From assembly GCA_037833965.1 (NCBI GenBank), contig AP031357.1, forward strand, positions 7,584,001 to 7,648,000: a DNA stretch of 64,000 nt, written 5' to 3'. The position numbers were made by a program, and so were the translations under genes. Position 1 is the first letter of the stretch, and the number at the start of each line of letters is the position of its first letter. Shown here in pieces: positions 54,599-64,000 of the stretch. The DNA is from Marchantia polymorpha subsp. ruderalis. Taxonomy: Eukaryota > Streptophyta > Marchantiopsida > Marchantiales > Marchantiaceae. The notes under the pieces are model-generated. The model saw only the letters and a program-made list of their open reading frames with translations. It searched no databases and had not been told where the DNA came from.

Positions 54599-55675
54599 GG
54601 CAAAGGCTGTGAGGTCATAACCGAAATTCTAAGTTGGTTTGTGAGTCCTTCTTGCTCTATCTGTCACAAGGTTGTAGTCAGATGGATTGCTTGCACTCTT
54701 ATCATTCACCTGATCTTCAATTTCATCAAGTTGAGCTTCAACATCTTGAGATTGATCTACAGCTTCATCATGCTGGTCCACCTTAGCTCCCTCAGGGTGT
54801 TGTAGATGATCTTCAATAGCTTCTTCAGCATGATCATTGACAGGTAGGGTGGCAGTATCAATAGAGATTTCCACCTGAGCAGTGTGCTCTGAGCTTGCTT
54901 CATCTTCCTCTACAAGGCTGTCAAGATCTCCAGGGGTTTTTTCTATTACAGAAATCATCTTCCCTGAAAGTCACATCTCTACTGATGATGAACTTTCTGT
55001 GCCCAGTTTCAAGACACCATAGCTTGTACCCCTTTACCCCATCTGGATAGCCTATGAAAACACATTTCAAGTCTCTAGGGTCAAGCTTCCCTTGCTTGGT
55101 GTGCACATAAGCAGTACACCCAAAGACCTTGAGTTTGCTATAGTCTGTTTCATGGTTAGACCACATCTGCATAGGAGTCTTCAACTTAATGGCTGTAGAA
55201 GGACACCTATTGATTAGGTAAGCTGCAGTCTTGACAGCTTCTGCCCAGAAAGCCTTTGGAAGCTTGGCGTGTATCAGAAGACATCTCACCCTCTCCATGA
55301 TAGTACTGTTAAATCTCTCTGCAAGATCATTCTGTTGAGGAGTGTTGGCAACTGTATAATGCCTTTGAATGCCACTCAATCTGCAGAAGCTATCAAATTG
55401 TTATGAGCAAAATTCTAAGCCATTATCAGACCTTAGCTTCTTCACTTTCTTTCCAGTCTGAGTCTCAACCAGGTCTTGAAAGAATCCAAAGCCTCACTCT
55501 TTTGTTTGAGCAGATAGACCCATAGTCTTCTTGAGTAGTCATCCACTATGCTCATATAATACCTACTGCCACCATGAGAAGGCACTTTTGCTGGACCCCA
55601 GAGATCAGTATGGACATAGTCCAAAATAGCCTCTGATCTATGAATTCCCTTGCCAAACTTTGCAAGGGAATTCAT
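54599..55675 (-). pseudogene. copia integrase and linker, interrupted
   Basis: This region contains GIHRSEAILDYVHTDLWGP, IVDDYSRRLWVYLLK and RSDNGLEF, then TAA, and downstream TPQQNDLAERFNSTIMERVR, LKVFGCTAYVH and KCVFIGYPDGVKGYKLW. These are the copia integrase core and C-terminal region, with the catalytic Asp, Asp and Glu positions recognisable. The usual TPQQNGVAER has Asp in place of Gly. A separate acidic linker (EDEASSEHTAQVEISIDT) between integrase and reverse transcriptase spans about 54958-54629. Stops and frame changes separate the blocks. Confidence 0.9.
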
Positions 55676-55703
55676 AGATCAGAGGCTATTTTGGACTATG
55701 TCC
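55612..55703. repeat. 42-bp perfect inverted repeat inside the copia integrase region
   Basis: Left arm 55612-55653 and right arm 55662-55703 are exact reverse complements, with an 8-nt spacer CAAACTTT. The palindrome contains the codons for GIHRSEAILDYVHT of the integrase. Where the copy starts in reverse, the gag-pre-integrase frame runs from ECIYGK straight into AILDIVQNSL and a stop. It therefore replaced the normal junction and destroyed the polyprotein. Confidence 0.93.
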
Positions 55704-56230
55704 AAAATAGCCTTGCCATAGATGCATTCTTCATAGAAATCCAAGGTAGTGATCCTTTCATCACCAAGGAATCCTTGCTTAGCCAGTTCTGCCATACCTC
55801 TTTCACTGACAAGACCCAGCCTTAGATGCCACAACCTCGAATTCACATCTCTTGAAGCAACAGCAGTATGGCCAGTTATTGTTTGTGTAGTGAGGAAGTA
55901 CAAGCCATTTCGTCGAACACCTTGCAGTACAGGTCTTTCATTTTTGGACACAGTCAAGATCCCATTTTCACTTGCAAACTTGTACCCTGCCTGTTCCAAA
56001 ACTCCAAGAGAAATCAAATTTCTTTTCAGTTCAGGAATGTACCTGACATTTTGAAGGATCTTGACCTTGCCCAGATGATTCTTGAGAGACACGGAACCAG
56101 TGCCAATTACTGGACAGTGTTTATCATTGCCAAGAAGAACCATCCCATCTTAGTCAGCGTAGTTCTCAAGCCACTCCTTGTTGGGTGTCATGTGGAAAGA
56201 ACACCCACTGTCAAGAATCCACTCGGACTG
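55704..56230 (-). pseudogene. copia protease and gag-pre-integrase region
   Basis: The aspartic protease signature ILDSGCSFHMT is readable at about 56190-56225, in a frame shifted by one base from the end of gag. After a TAA near 56150 follow MVLLGNDKHCPVIGTGSVSL, KILQNVRYIPELKRNLISLG, GLYFLTTQT and SRLWHLRLGLVSERGM, the protease body and gag-pre-integrase module. Catalytic Asp is present. Frameshift and stops make it inactive. Confidence 0.88.
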
Positions 56231-57066
56231 GGTCGATCTGTGGTGACCATTAGGGCTTCAAAACTGTCGTAGCCGTCATTCTCAGCAACGGCGGTTTTTC
56301 CAGTCTTTGAAGTAGAGGCACCTGGATCCTTCTTCAGTTCAGGGCAATCCTTCTTCATATGTCCCTCCTTGTGACAATTGTAGCACTTGTACGCGAAGGG
56401 CCTCTCTTGATCTTCAGGCTTCGGCTTCCCTTTCTTCTTCTTAGATGACTTCTTGTCTGGTTGAGCGCGAACAAGAAGACCTTCAGGTGCAGATTTCTTC
56501 TCGCCTCTGGATTGAAGAGCCTTCGATTTCAATGCCAACTGAACATCCTCTGTGGTGATTGAGGATCGCCCATATTACATAGCATCGACGAAATTTGCAT
56601 ATGAAGGAGGGAAAGCGTTTAGAATCAAGATCGCTTGGTCTTCATCGGGAGTATCGACACCGATATTGACGAGATCAATGACGATCCGATTGAATTCGTC
56701 AAGATAGTCTTCAATCGGCTTGTCTTCTTGGATCTTGAATCCAAAAAGTATTCCCTTGAGATAGATCCTTCTCGATAGGGATTTCTTCATGTATAGGCTC
56801 TGAAGCTTCGCCCACACGCCAATGGCAGTCTTCTCATTGGCGACTTCTCGCAAAACTTTGTCTCCAAGATATAGGACGATCGTGCTGTATGCAAGCTCGT
56901 TCATCTATGCCTTGTCTTCAGCCGTGACTGATTCAGCGTGTTTGGTTTCAAGATCGATCGCCTTGGAGATTTTCATCTGAACAAGAATTGCCTTCATTCT
57001 CTGACGCCACAAAGCAAAATCTCCTTTGCCATTGAAGCGTTCAATTTCCATCTTCGCGAGACCCAT
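56188..57066 (-). pseudogene. copia gag (capsid and zinc knuckle), interrupted
   Basis: The frame opens at ATG 57066 (MGLAKMEIERFNGKGDFALW), continues to a TAG just before MNELAYSTIVLYLGD (56904), passes capsid sequence (LQSLYMKKSLSRRIYLKGI, DKPIEDYLDEFNRIV), and meets TAA at 56575-56577. It then resumes with the Lys-rich tail and the zinc knuckle CYNCHKEGHMKKDC (56344-56385). Both stops fit single C-to-T changes of glutamine codons. Confidence 0.9.
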
Positions 57067-57094
57067 CGTGTTCAAAACAGATTTGATGGTGATG

Positions 57095-57106
57095 GCTCTG
57101 ATACCA
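57095..57106 (-). other. primer binding site (initiator tRNA-Met type)
   Basis: On the minus strand TGGTATCAGAGC lies two bases inside the 5' LTR. It is complementary to the 3' end of plant initiator tRNA-Met, the standard primer for copia elements. Confidence 0.92.
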
Positions 57107-57108
57107 AT

Positions 57109-57560
57109 TGTAGTGAAAACCTCGATAATGAATCAAGAACACAGACGTAACTTGACCAATAAGCTAACCAAGATCTAACACGCAATCAAATCAAAATGCG
57201 GAATAACAGTGAACACACGATATACCCTGGTTCGGCAATGTGCCTACATCTAGCAACGAAGATCAAATCACTATTAGGTTTCTTAGATTACACACTCGTA
57301 CTCACTTTTCCCCAAATTGTGTTTCCCTTACAATTTGTCTCTCAAAAGTGTTTGTTCTAAAATTGAAAATGAGAATGAAGTTACATTTATCCCTACCTTC
57401 ATTCTCCTCTATTTATACAAAAAAACTACACAAAACATAACTGTTGATAGCTTCCTGCGCAAGCAATCGCCTGGTATGATCCAACGGTTGAACTCATCTG
57501 CAAAATCCTGTACTCGAGACTGTACTGTATTGATGAAGCCTTGAGACTGACCTTATAACA
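57109..57560 (-). repeat. 5' LTR of the copia element
   Basis: 452 bp; partner of 52457-52914. On the minus strand it carries a TATAAATAG box at about 57408-57418, so transcription would run leftwards through the element. Confidence 0.93.
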
Positions 57561-57565
57561 AAACC
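57561..57565. repeat. target-site duplication of the copia element, right copy
   Basis: AAACC, identical to 52452-52456. Confidence 0.85.
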
Positions 57566-58662
57566 CTTCTGCAAAATCAATTCTGCTGGAGCTGCAGGAA
57601 CCATGCCAGGAGATCATCCTTGACTCCACCTTCAAGATCTGCCTCATCACAACCACGTGTGGTGAATGTCGATCCCACGGGCATCATGGTACCCACACTG
57701 AACCATCACTCAAGTTGGCGCATACCACAGCCACCGTGGTTTGACACGTCCTCGTCCACACCCTCATCTTCGTCTTTGCACCACATAATGAAAACTCATA
57801 AACAGATTTAGAGTAAAAACAATGACGAGGTCAACATTTCAATTCTTGATGTTTCACGGAAAAAAAGGTACGATGTTCAAGCCTTTTTTGGGGTTTCCAT
57901 GTAGCATCCCGAACGGCACAACCTGAATCAGGAGGTTTGAAAGTAGGTCCGTGGAGCAAAGCATCCGAGCGCGATGTTCTGAATCTGGGCACCCTCGTGT
58001 CCGACGATCAGTCCGAGGATCTCTTCGAGCCCCATACTGTGGCGATAGATGGCCGCTTTGAGCCCGAGCGCAGACCCACGCATTGCGAAGCACGGAATTC
58101 AAGCAAATCGAGGGATTGGACAAACGAGCTCAGCCTCTCCAGGTGTCAATAAACCAAAGCAATGATTCCCGTAGCGCACTTGAGGTCCAGGGTCGGGATC
58201 GTGAAGGAATTTGTAGCACTTAAGCCCAAATTTGAGCATATTGAACGAACACACGAGCCGGTCAGCTGCTCGTCCGATTATCAGATCTGGATACCAAAGG
58301 ATGAATTTTGTCGACAGGCTCTCTCCCTCGCTCTCGTTCTCATTCTAGAATTACTACTGTCAGCAGAAGTGCGACTACAGTATTCCAGTGCCGGTAGAAC
58401 CGTGCTAGCCGGTCGACGGGTCGCCGGACCTTCGTTAGTGGGTCAGCTCAGCGCAGCCTAGCCCAGCTGCAAGCACTGATGACTGCTGAGTTGCCTATCC
58501 GCATATTTCCGCCACGCAAGCCGGGACCCGTAGGCGTCCACGCGCCACAGGAGTTAGAATTCATCCACCTGGCTTAAGGTAACTACTTTTCACCTTCTAG
58601 TTAAAGTTGGTAGATTTCTCCGACGATAGCTAGGAGTAAAAATAAGAAACGGCGAAGAGAGG

Positions 58663-58731
58663 AAACTTCCAGTGCCGATCGGCGATCGGCACTGGAAGTT
58701 TACAATTTACCGATCGGCGATCGGTAAGTTG
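58663..58731. repeat. two adjacent hairpins with a common core
   Basis: Hairpin 1 has 18-bp perfect arms (58663-58680 and 58684-58701) with loop GGC. Hairpin 2 has 13-bp arms with one mismatch (58703-58715 and 58719-58731) and the same loop. Both have the centre CCGATCGGCGATCGG. Confidence 0.88.
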
Positions 58732-58780
58732 TAGATTCACGGCAAGCAGAGATCCAGTAAAAAGCGGCAAGATTCGAAGC

Positions 58781-58816
58781 CGGCCAACTGGACCGTGGCC
58801 AAGGTCCAGTTGGCCG
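58781..58816. repeat. 14-bp perfect inverted repeat, 8-nt loop
   Basis: CGGCCAACTGGACC (58781-58794) and its exact complement (58803-58816) flank GTGGCCAA. It lies about 580 bp upstream of the dehydrogenase start. Confidence 0.85.
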
Positions 58817-59395
58817 CAGCAGAGAGCATGCTGACTGGGCGAGAACGGGGAGAGCGGAGGGCACTGACAGTCATAAGTTGTGCAAGACGCGCAGCGGCCC
58901 CGAAAGGGGACGAGGCCGTGGGACATGTCGGAGCGTTTTAAGAAGGTGGAAGGATCGTCGGCCCTTAATCGCAGGGCCGGGCCTCGGGGCCCTTACGGAG
59001 AATGGGGCTGCGCCGTCGATGGCGATGCGCCGGGACGAAGCTGCGAGTACACGTGGTGGAGGCCGAGGTTGGCACCTGCGCGGGCGGACGACGGGGCGGG
59101 GTAGAGCGACTGCTGCCTGCCTGAATGCCTGCCTGCCTCTGCCTGCCTGAATGCCTGCACACGACAGAGAGCGAGCGAGAGACGGGGCAGAGAGAGGGAG
59201 AGAGAGGAAGGCGGGGGCGAGGGGCGAGGGACGAGAGAGGAAAAGGAGGAGGAGGAGGAGAAGAGGGAGGAAGAAGAAGAAGACGGCGGAGGAAGAGAGA
59301 TCTCGAATTGATCGGCGAACTCGAGTCTCGACAGGACAGCAGGGGCGGACCGATCGTTCACTTCTGGACAATAGACAGCCTTTGAACGCCGCGCC

Positions 59396-62300
59396 ATGAG
59401 GGGCCCTCGTGCGTTCGCTCGAACGCTATGCCGTGGAGCGCCTGCTTTATGGCCGAGAGGACGAGAGGGGGCTCGGGGAGGATCGGTGGTGGCAGGGGCC
59501 AAGAACGCCCAGGCGCAGCAACTGCAGCAGCAGACCGTTCTGGTCTGTCCAGGCTCGCCTTCTTCTTCCTCCTTCTCCTCTTCTGCTTCATCGTCATCGT
59601 CGTCGTCGCCCTCGTCGTCCGCTGTGCTGCTTGCTCTGCGAAAGCACTTCTTACCTGTTTCGTTTCACACTGCAGCTTGGGATATGGCGCCGGGGTTGGA
59701 TGTGGGGTCGGGCACCCGCGATGGAGGTCTCTTGAATTCCTATGAGGCGGAGCCCGATCGCGTGGCCGTGATTGGAAGCGGTAATTGGGGGAGCGTGGCG
59801 GCTCGCCTTGCTGCGACCAATGCTCGCCGTCTCCCTTACTTCCAAGGTCTGGTTTTATTCAAATTGGCCACTCCAGGCCAGCGAAATGTTGATTCTAGTG
59901 TGAATTGAATTGCATGGTCAAGAAACATTTGCATTGCCTGGGTCGCAGAGTAAAAAGGAATGTTCATGATGACAATGCCTGCTCGAGCTGAGTGCCGCAT
60001 GTTCCAAGTTCTCGAATTGTCAACTACAGTCCAAATTGGACTTTTGATGTTTCATTCTCCGTTCTTTTCTGGTATCAAGATCTGTCAAGTTGGAGAGGCT
60101 CTATTCTCTTCACCAGCTAGCTCCAAACCTTCGCTTGCTCTGGAGGAATCTTCGTTTGTGCAATGTTGATAAAGGACTGATTGGGCTCGCCGGTAATTTG
60201 GCAGATGAAGTGCGAGTTTGGGTTTACGAGGAGAAACTCAGCAATGGAGAATTACTGAGCGACGTTATAAACAAAACTCAGGTGTCATCTTGTCTCCCGA
60301 TTCAGCTGCATATCGATGTGCCCTATATCGGTTCGGCAACTGTCTGGACCTTATCTCAATACAGACCAACAAACCTGCCTGTTGCTGAATCCATGCCATC
60401 TGTTCTTTTCTGGCCAGGAAAATGTGAAGTATTTACCCAATGTAAAGCTGGGGCCCAATGTTGTGGCAGATCCTAATCTGGAGACAGCTGGTAAATTTTC
60501 TTACCGACCCACTGCACAAGATATCGTAGGTTGCTGCAATCACCTGGAAGCTGGCAACCGTATGCATTTTACTCCGGTGTTGACAGTGTATATGGTGTTT
60601 GTGGTTGATGCCGCCAGTGAAGAATGCTACCATGCTGGTATTTGTCATGCCTCATCAATTTATCGAGGGCATTTGTCAGAAGTTGAAGGGAAAGATTCGA
60701 CCCGACGCAAAAGCCATATCTCTCATCAAAGGCATGGAAGTAAGAAAATTGACCTCTACAATCTCAAGGTTGCACGGTCTTTTTCTGCTGTAAGTTTTCA
60801 TGCTACGCTGGTGAGACGAGTTGGCCTTACCTTTTTCCAAATGCAGATGGGCGACGATGGCCCGCGCCTAATCTCCAGGGAGATCAGTGAGCAATTAGGG
60901 ATAGACTGTTCTGTACTGATGGGTGCCAACATAGCAAATGAGGTAGGTTATTCATACTTCCAGGCCATCTCACCGTTCTAGGATATGTCAGTTCTGAATC
61001 ACATCAGTTTGGCGATTTCATGTCAATTGAAGACTCATTGTCGTTAGACTGATTTTGTGTACCTGTTTGGCATACAGATAGCTGTCGAACAATTTAGCGA
61101 GGCAACTGTTGGCTACAGAGACGATAAGGAAACTGCGGATAAATGGGTTCAAGTGTTTGGAACACCCTACTTTCAAGTCACTCATGTAAGTCTTGCTCAG
61201 CGAGGACATTTGTGGCATTAAGTTTCACTGAATTAGTAACGTTTGTATTTGCAGGGCACACCCATTTGATTCTGCACTTAATGTTACGATAAACTATGAC
61301 AACTTCGCAGGTCCAAGATGTGGAAGGGGTCGAGCTGTGCGGGACCTTGAAGAACATAGTCGCAATTGCTGCTGGTATCTGGCTCTTTCAAGCTTGAATT
61401 ATGTGAAGGCCTCAATGTAGGACAGAGCTGAGCACTTACTTATATCTGCTCGGGAGTGCTGGGACTGAAAAAATTCCCCAGCATGTTAACTCTGTGTATG
61501 TTTTAAACTAAGACACTATCATGGTGGTAAAAGTCTCGAGTAGTGCACCAATTCTTATAACGGATTTTGCTTGGATGAGCAGGTTTGGTGGACGGTCTCG
61601 GCATGGGGAACAACACCAAGGTATTGTAACAAATAACTCCTAAACCTGTGATACATTTCTGTCTTTCTCAAATTGATATTCTGTTTTCTCCTTTGTCGCA
61701 ATTATTGTCATGAAAAAGATTTGAAATTCGAAGTTTCTTTGGGACTGTGGTTGCTTACTCTGATGGAGTAGCTTCTACCAGAATATTTATTATGAGATTC
61801 TGCTTGTACCTCCTTACTCTGGATACGATGAGGTTGGACGGAAGATAAGCGACAGTATAAACATAAAGCTGATTGCTCAGATACGTAACACTTTCTTTCA
61901 GGCTGCTATCATGCGCATTGGGCTGAAGGAGATGATCCTGTTTTCCAAGCTCTTATTTCCATCCGTACAAGATGCCACATTCTTCGAAAGTTGTGGAATC
62001 GCAGATCTAATCACCACTTGCCGTAAAGTCTCCACTCCGACCGTTGCATATTATTTCTATTACTAAATTTGCTCTATTTCATACCATCATTATTTTTTCA
62101 TTTTGAGATATATGTCTCTTTGCATTAACGTTCCTGCTGTGTAATCTGATATCGGAAACCTCTTCTATGTTGCAGTTGGGGGCCGCAACAGAAAGGTTGC
62201 CGATGCTTTTTCAAAACATGGGGGAAAGCGGTAAGCTACAATTGCGTGACGTGGAGGTCCTGTTATCCAACAATTATTCATTCCTAGCGAACGTCAACCG

Positions 62301-62825
62301 TGCAGATGTTTTATGAGGTGAAGCTGTTTGTTAATTTGATCAGAAAATGTTGGTGACAGATCTTTTGACGAGCTGGAAGTAGAGTTGCTGAATGGCCAAA
62401 AGCTACAGGTACACATCATCTGCCATTCGAACGCTGACAATTGTTTGATTTCTTCTATGAAACAAAGTGATTGTATATGACACACAGAAACGAATGAAAA
62501 ATCATAAGTAAAATCACAGGAGTTACATGCAAAAGTGGACAAATACGAGGTTTATTCTGACATGTAAATTGAGATGTATGCAGACTTCAGTGTTAAGTCT
62601 CACCTGGTCATACGCTTATGAAGACATGGGGACTTTGTTGTACAGGGAGTATTAACGGCGAAGGAAGTATTTGGTCTCTTGAAGGCTAAAGATTGGGAGG
62701 AGTCTTTTCCTCTATTTTCAACTGTACACGCAATAGCTACACGGCATTTGCCCCCCTCAGCAATTGTGGAGTACTCGGAACGTGCTCCTCGAAAAATTGT
62801 GGGTACTCCCGAGCTGCATTTGTAA
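59396..62825 (+). CDS. NAD-dependent glycerol-3-phosphate dehydrogenase (GPD1 type)
   Basis: This enzyme interconverts dihydroxyacetone phosphate and sn-glycerol 3-phosphate using NADH, supplying glycerolipid synthesis and redox shuttling. Exons: 59396-59846, 60205-60281, 60418-60490, 60618-60739, 60847-60942, 61078-61185, 61311-61374, 61583-61620, 61902-62022, 62176-62230, 62360-62408, 62646-62825. All introns are GT-AG with matching phases, giving 477 residues. Seen: Rossmann motif [11 protein letters not shown] (127-137), [39 protein letters not shown] (catalytic Lys), [32 protein letters not shown] (catalytic Lys-Asn), [46 protein letters not shown] (substrate-binding Arg-Asn), and SAIVEYS. 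All expected active-site residues are visible. Starting at 59396 adds 96 Ser/Ala/Arg-rich residues resembling a plastid transit peptide; ATG 59684 (codon 97) gives 381 residues without it. The plant family includes a plastid form, so either start is possible. Confidence 0.93.
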
Positions 62826-64000
62826 ATAATTCTAGCGTCAAGTCAGTGTAGACAACAGAATATCCAATCCCAATTTACGTGATCCCAGACATCACATGAA
62901 ATATGGCTGAAAGTCTTGCCTGTCTCAGAGCATGATATCTCTTTGGCCGTAGAAGGGCTGCAGCAGCTGAGAAGCTTGTAGATTGGTCGCAGTCCACAAA
63001 ATCCAAGTAGTAATCGCAGCAGATTACGGTGCAATCATGACAGCTTTAGATAGACGGTTTGAATAAGATTCAAAACGTCGAGCTGTTCGTTTCGCTGCAT
63101 TCTCTTCTCCACTAATTGAATTGGCTTTTAAACTGAATCGCTGAAAGCAATGCTGTTATCTGTAATAAATAAATGGGGTCGAGTGACAGACTGTGTTGCT
63201 TACTGATGCTTTTGTCAAAATGAAAACAGTTGTTTGCTTTGTGATCAACTGCTACCAGGTGCTCGTCTGATTGGTTACTGATGGAAGTACCGTGTTCTTA
63301 GAACAAATGGCATGGCAGTATCCTTAGGCAGAGCTTAGAGCTCAGTCATTCGGTACGAGATTTTTAATCCCGAGCCGAAGTTCAGTTGTAACTAAAAAGT
63401 CAATGAGATGCTTCATTTTTTATGCAGGTGCACATTTACTTGACCGAGGGCTATCTGGTTTGTTCCAAGTTCTGTAATTCACACTGTTTGTAATTTGCCC
63501 TTATCCTCTCTTTAGTCATGATTTGCGTTGGTCACCCACGATGATGTTGTTCCAGTTACAGGCAGCAAAGTCCTTAACATCTTTCGTTACGGGTCTTTGG
63601 TAACAATCTCCTGCAGGTTCTGTTCAATCTATATAATTTTGGAGCGGCAACTTCATTTCCTGTTTCCCGAAGATCAGTTTCTCCTTCCAAAGAGGAGCGA
63701 TCTGTGCCACCAACTCAAATGTCACCTTCGCAATTAATGGAGGATGCAAGACAGATAAAAAATAGTGCTTCCATCTGAGGTGAATTAAAATACGCGGAGC
63801 GTGGTGCCAGTGTTTAAATATACGGGCTTATGTTGGCTTGTGGGTGAAATTTGAAGTTGAATCACTATTTTGTATAGGTTCACCTCTGATGCTGGTAAGC
63901 CTTTCTTGAGTACTGATTCGGTTTTCTCACCTGATGGCCCAGGTTTACTTCACATGATGCAGATAAGTCTGATCGCACCTGTATGAAGCTTGTATGTTCG
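62826..64000. other. dehydrogenase 3' UTR and downstream spacer
   Basis: No supported coding sequence. The ORF at 63528-63737 has no family resemblance. The proximal part should be 3' UTR; AATAAATAAA near 63162-63172 is a candidate poly-A signal. Confidence 0.45.

Larger units (their letters stand above)
52457..57560 (-). mobile_element. Ty1/copia LTR retrotransposon, structurally complete, coding-defective
   Basis: The element is 5104 bp long and is oriented on the minus strand. It has two TG...CA LTRs, a 5-bp target duplication AAACC, an initiator-tRNA-Met type primer site and a polypurine tract. Coding order (minus strand) is gag, protease, integrase, reverse transcriptase, RNase H, which defines copia; motif style resembles the Tnt1/Tork kind. 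The polyprotein is broken by several stops, at least one frameshift and an 84-bp-plus palindrome at the gag-pre-integrase/integrase junction. It is non-autonomous. It lies antisense to the flanking receptor kinase and dehydrogenase genes. Confidence 0.95.
57566..59395. other. spacer and GC-rich upstream region of the dehydrogenase gene
   Basis: No recognised gene. Two hairpins sharing one core lie at 58663-58731 and another 14-bp inverted repeat at 58781-58816. From about 58.9 kb to 59.4 kb the sequence is GC-rich, with CTGC-type repeats (59105-59160) and long purine runs (59165-59300), probably promoter and 5' UTR. Long ORFs here on both strands are low-complexity and look like composition artefacts. 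Confidence 0.5.

Noticed and set aside
58871-59502. Long minus-strand ORFs overlapping the 5' region of the dehydrogenase gene
   Set aside because: They are complements of the purine-rich 5' region and of the dehydrogenase exon, with Ser/Leu/Pro runs and no recognisable domain.

Overview
The window is nuclear DNA of a land plant. Its protein genes are split by many short GT-AG introns. They belong to plant families: a thylakoid-lumen type cyclophilin (CYP28), a PAT10-type DHHC protein S-acyltransferase, a class VIII-1 leucine-rich-repeat receptor kinase of the HPCA1 group, and a GPD1-type glycerol-3-phosphate dehydrogenase. There is also a Ty1/copia retrotransposon with an initiator-tRNA-Met primer site and a nuclear-type tRNA-Pro(AGG). 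Four clear protein genes in 64 kb, short introns and GC-rich, purine-rich 5' regions set in AT-rich spacers would suit a bryophyte such as a liverwort. That placement is inference and is weak.

Layout. 1-2 kb: a small secreted cysteine-rich ORF broken by one in-frame TAG, followed by a 61-bp tandem duplication. 2.9-3.7 kb: a decayed fragment of a CHD1-type chromatin-remodelling ATPase, part of which is repeated in inverted orientation. 4 kb: a copia scrap. 6.3-6.7 kb: an imperfect foldback. 11.7-13.4 kb: CYP28 on the minus strand. 13.9-18.5 kb: a very AT-rich block with a decayed copia RNase H region and a 53-bp tandem repeat. 18.7-19.4 kb: a non-autonomous element with 21-bp terminal inverted repeats. 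20-21.6 kb: a GC-rich island leading into PAT10 (22.3-25.2 kb, plus strand). 25-45 kb: mostly gene-poor, holding the tRNA-Pro gene. 45.4-51.6 kb: the 19-exon receptor kinase. 52.5-57.6 kb: a structurally complete but inactivated copia element on the minus strand, with two 0.45-kb LTRs and a 5-bp target duplication. 59.4-62.8 kb: the dehydrogenase gene.

The four genes do not form a pathway; they are ordinary neighbours. The most distinctive feature of the window is a scatter of nearly perfect, very short-spacer inverted repeats. They lie at 10.7, 22.9, 23.7, 28.4, 48.1, 55.6 and 58.7 kb, inside introns, spacers and the transposon alike. They look like products of replication or repair template switching. 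Other points worth checking are the inverted CHD fragment (possible hairpin RNA source), a triple GTAC motif upstream of CYP28, a changed cysteine spacing in the HPCA1-like ectodomain, and an N-terminal extension of the dehydrogenase that resembles a plastid transit peptide. I found no convincing wholly new multi-gene system. Exon limits were set by reading splice signals together with family conservation, without transcript data.
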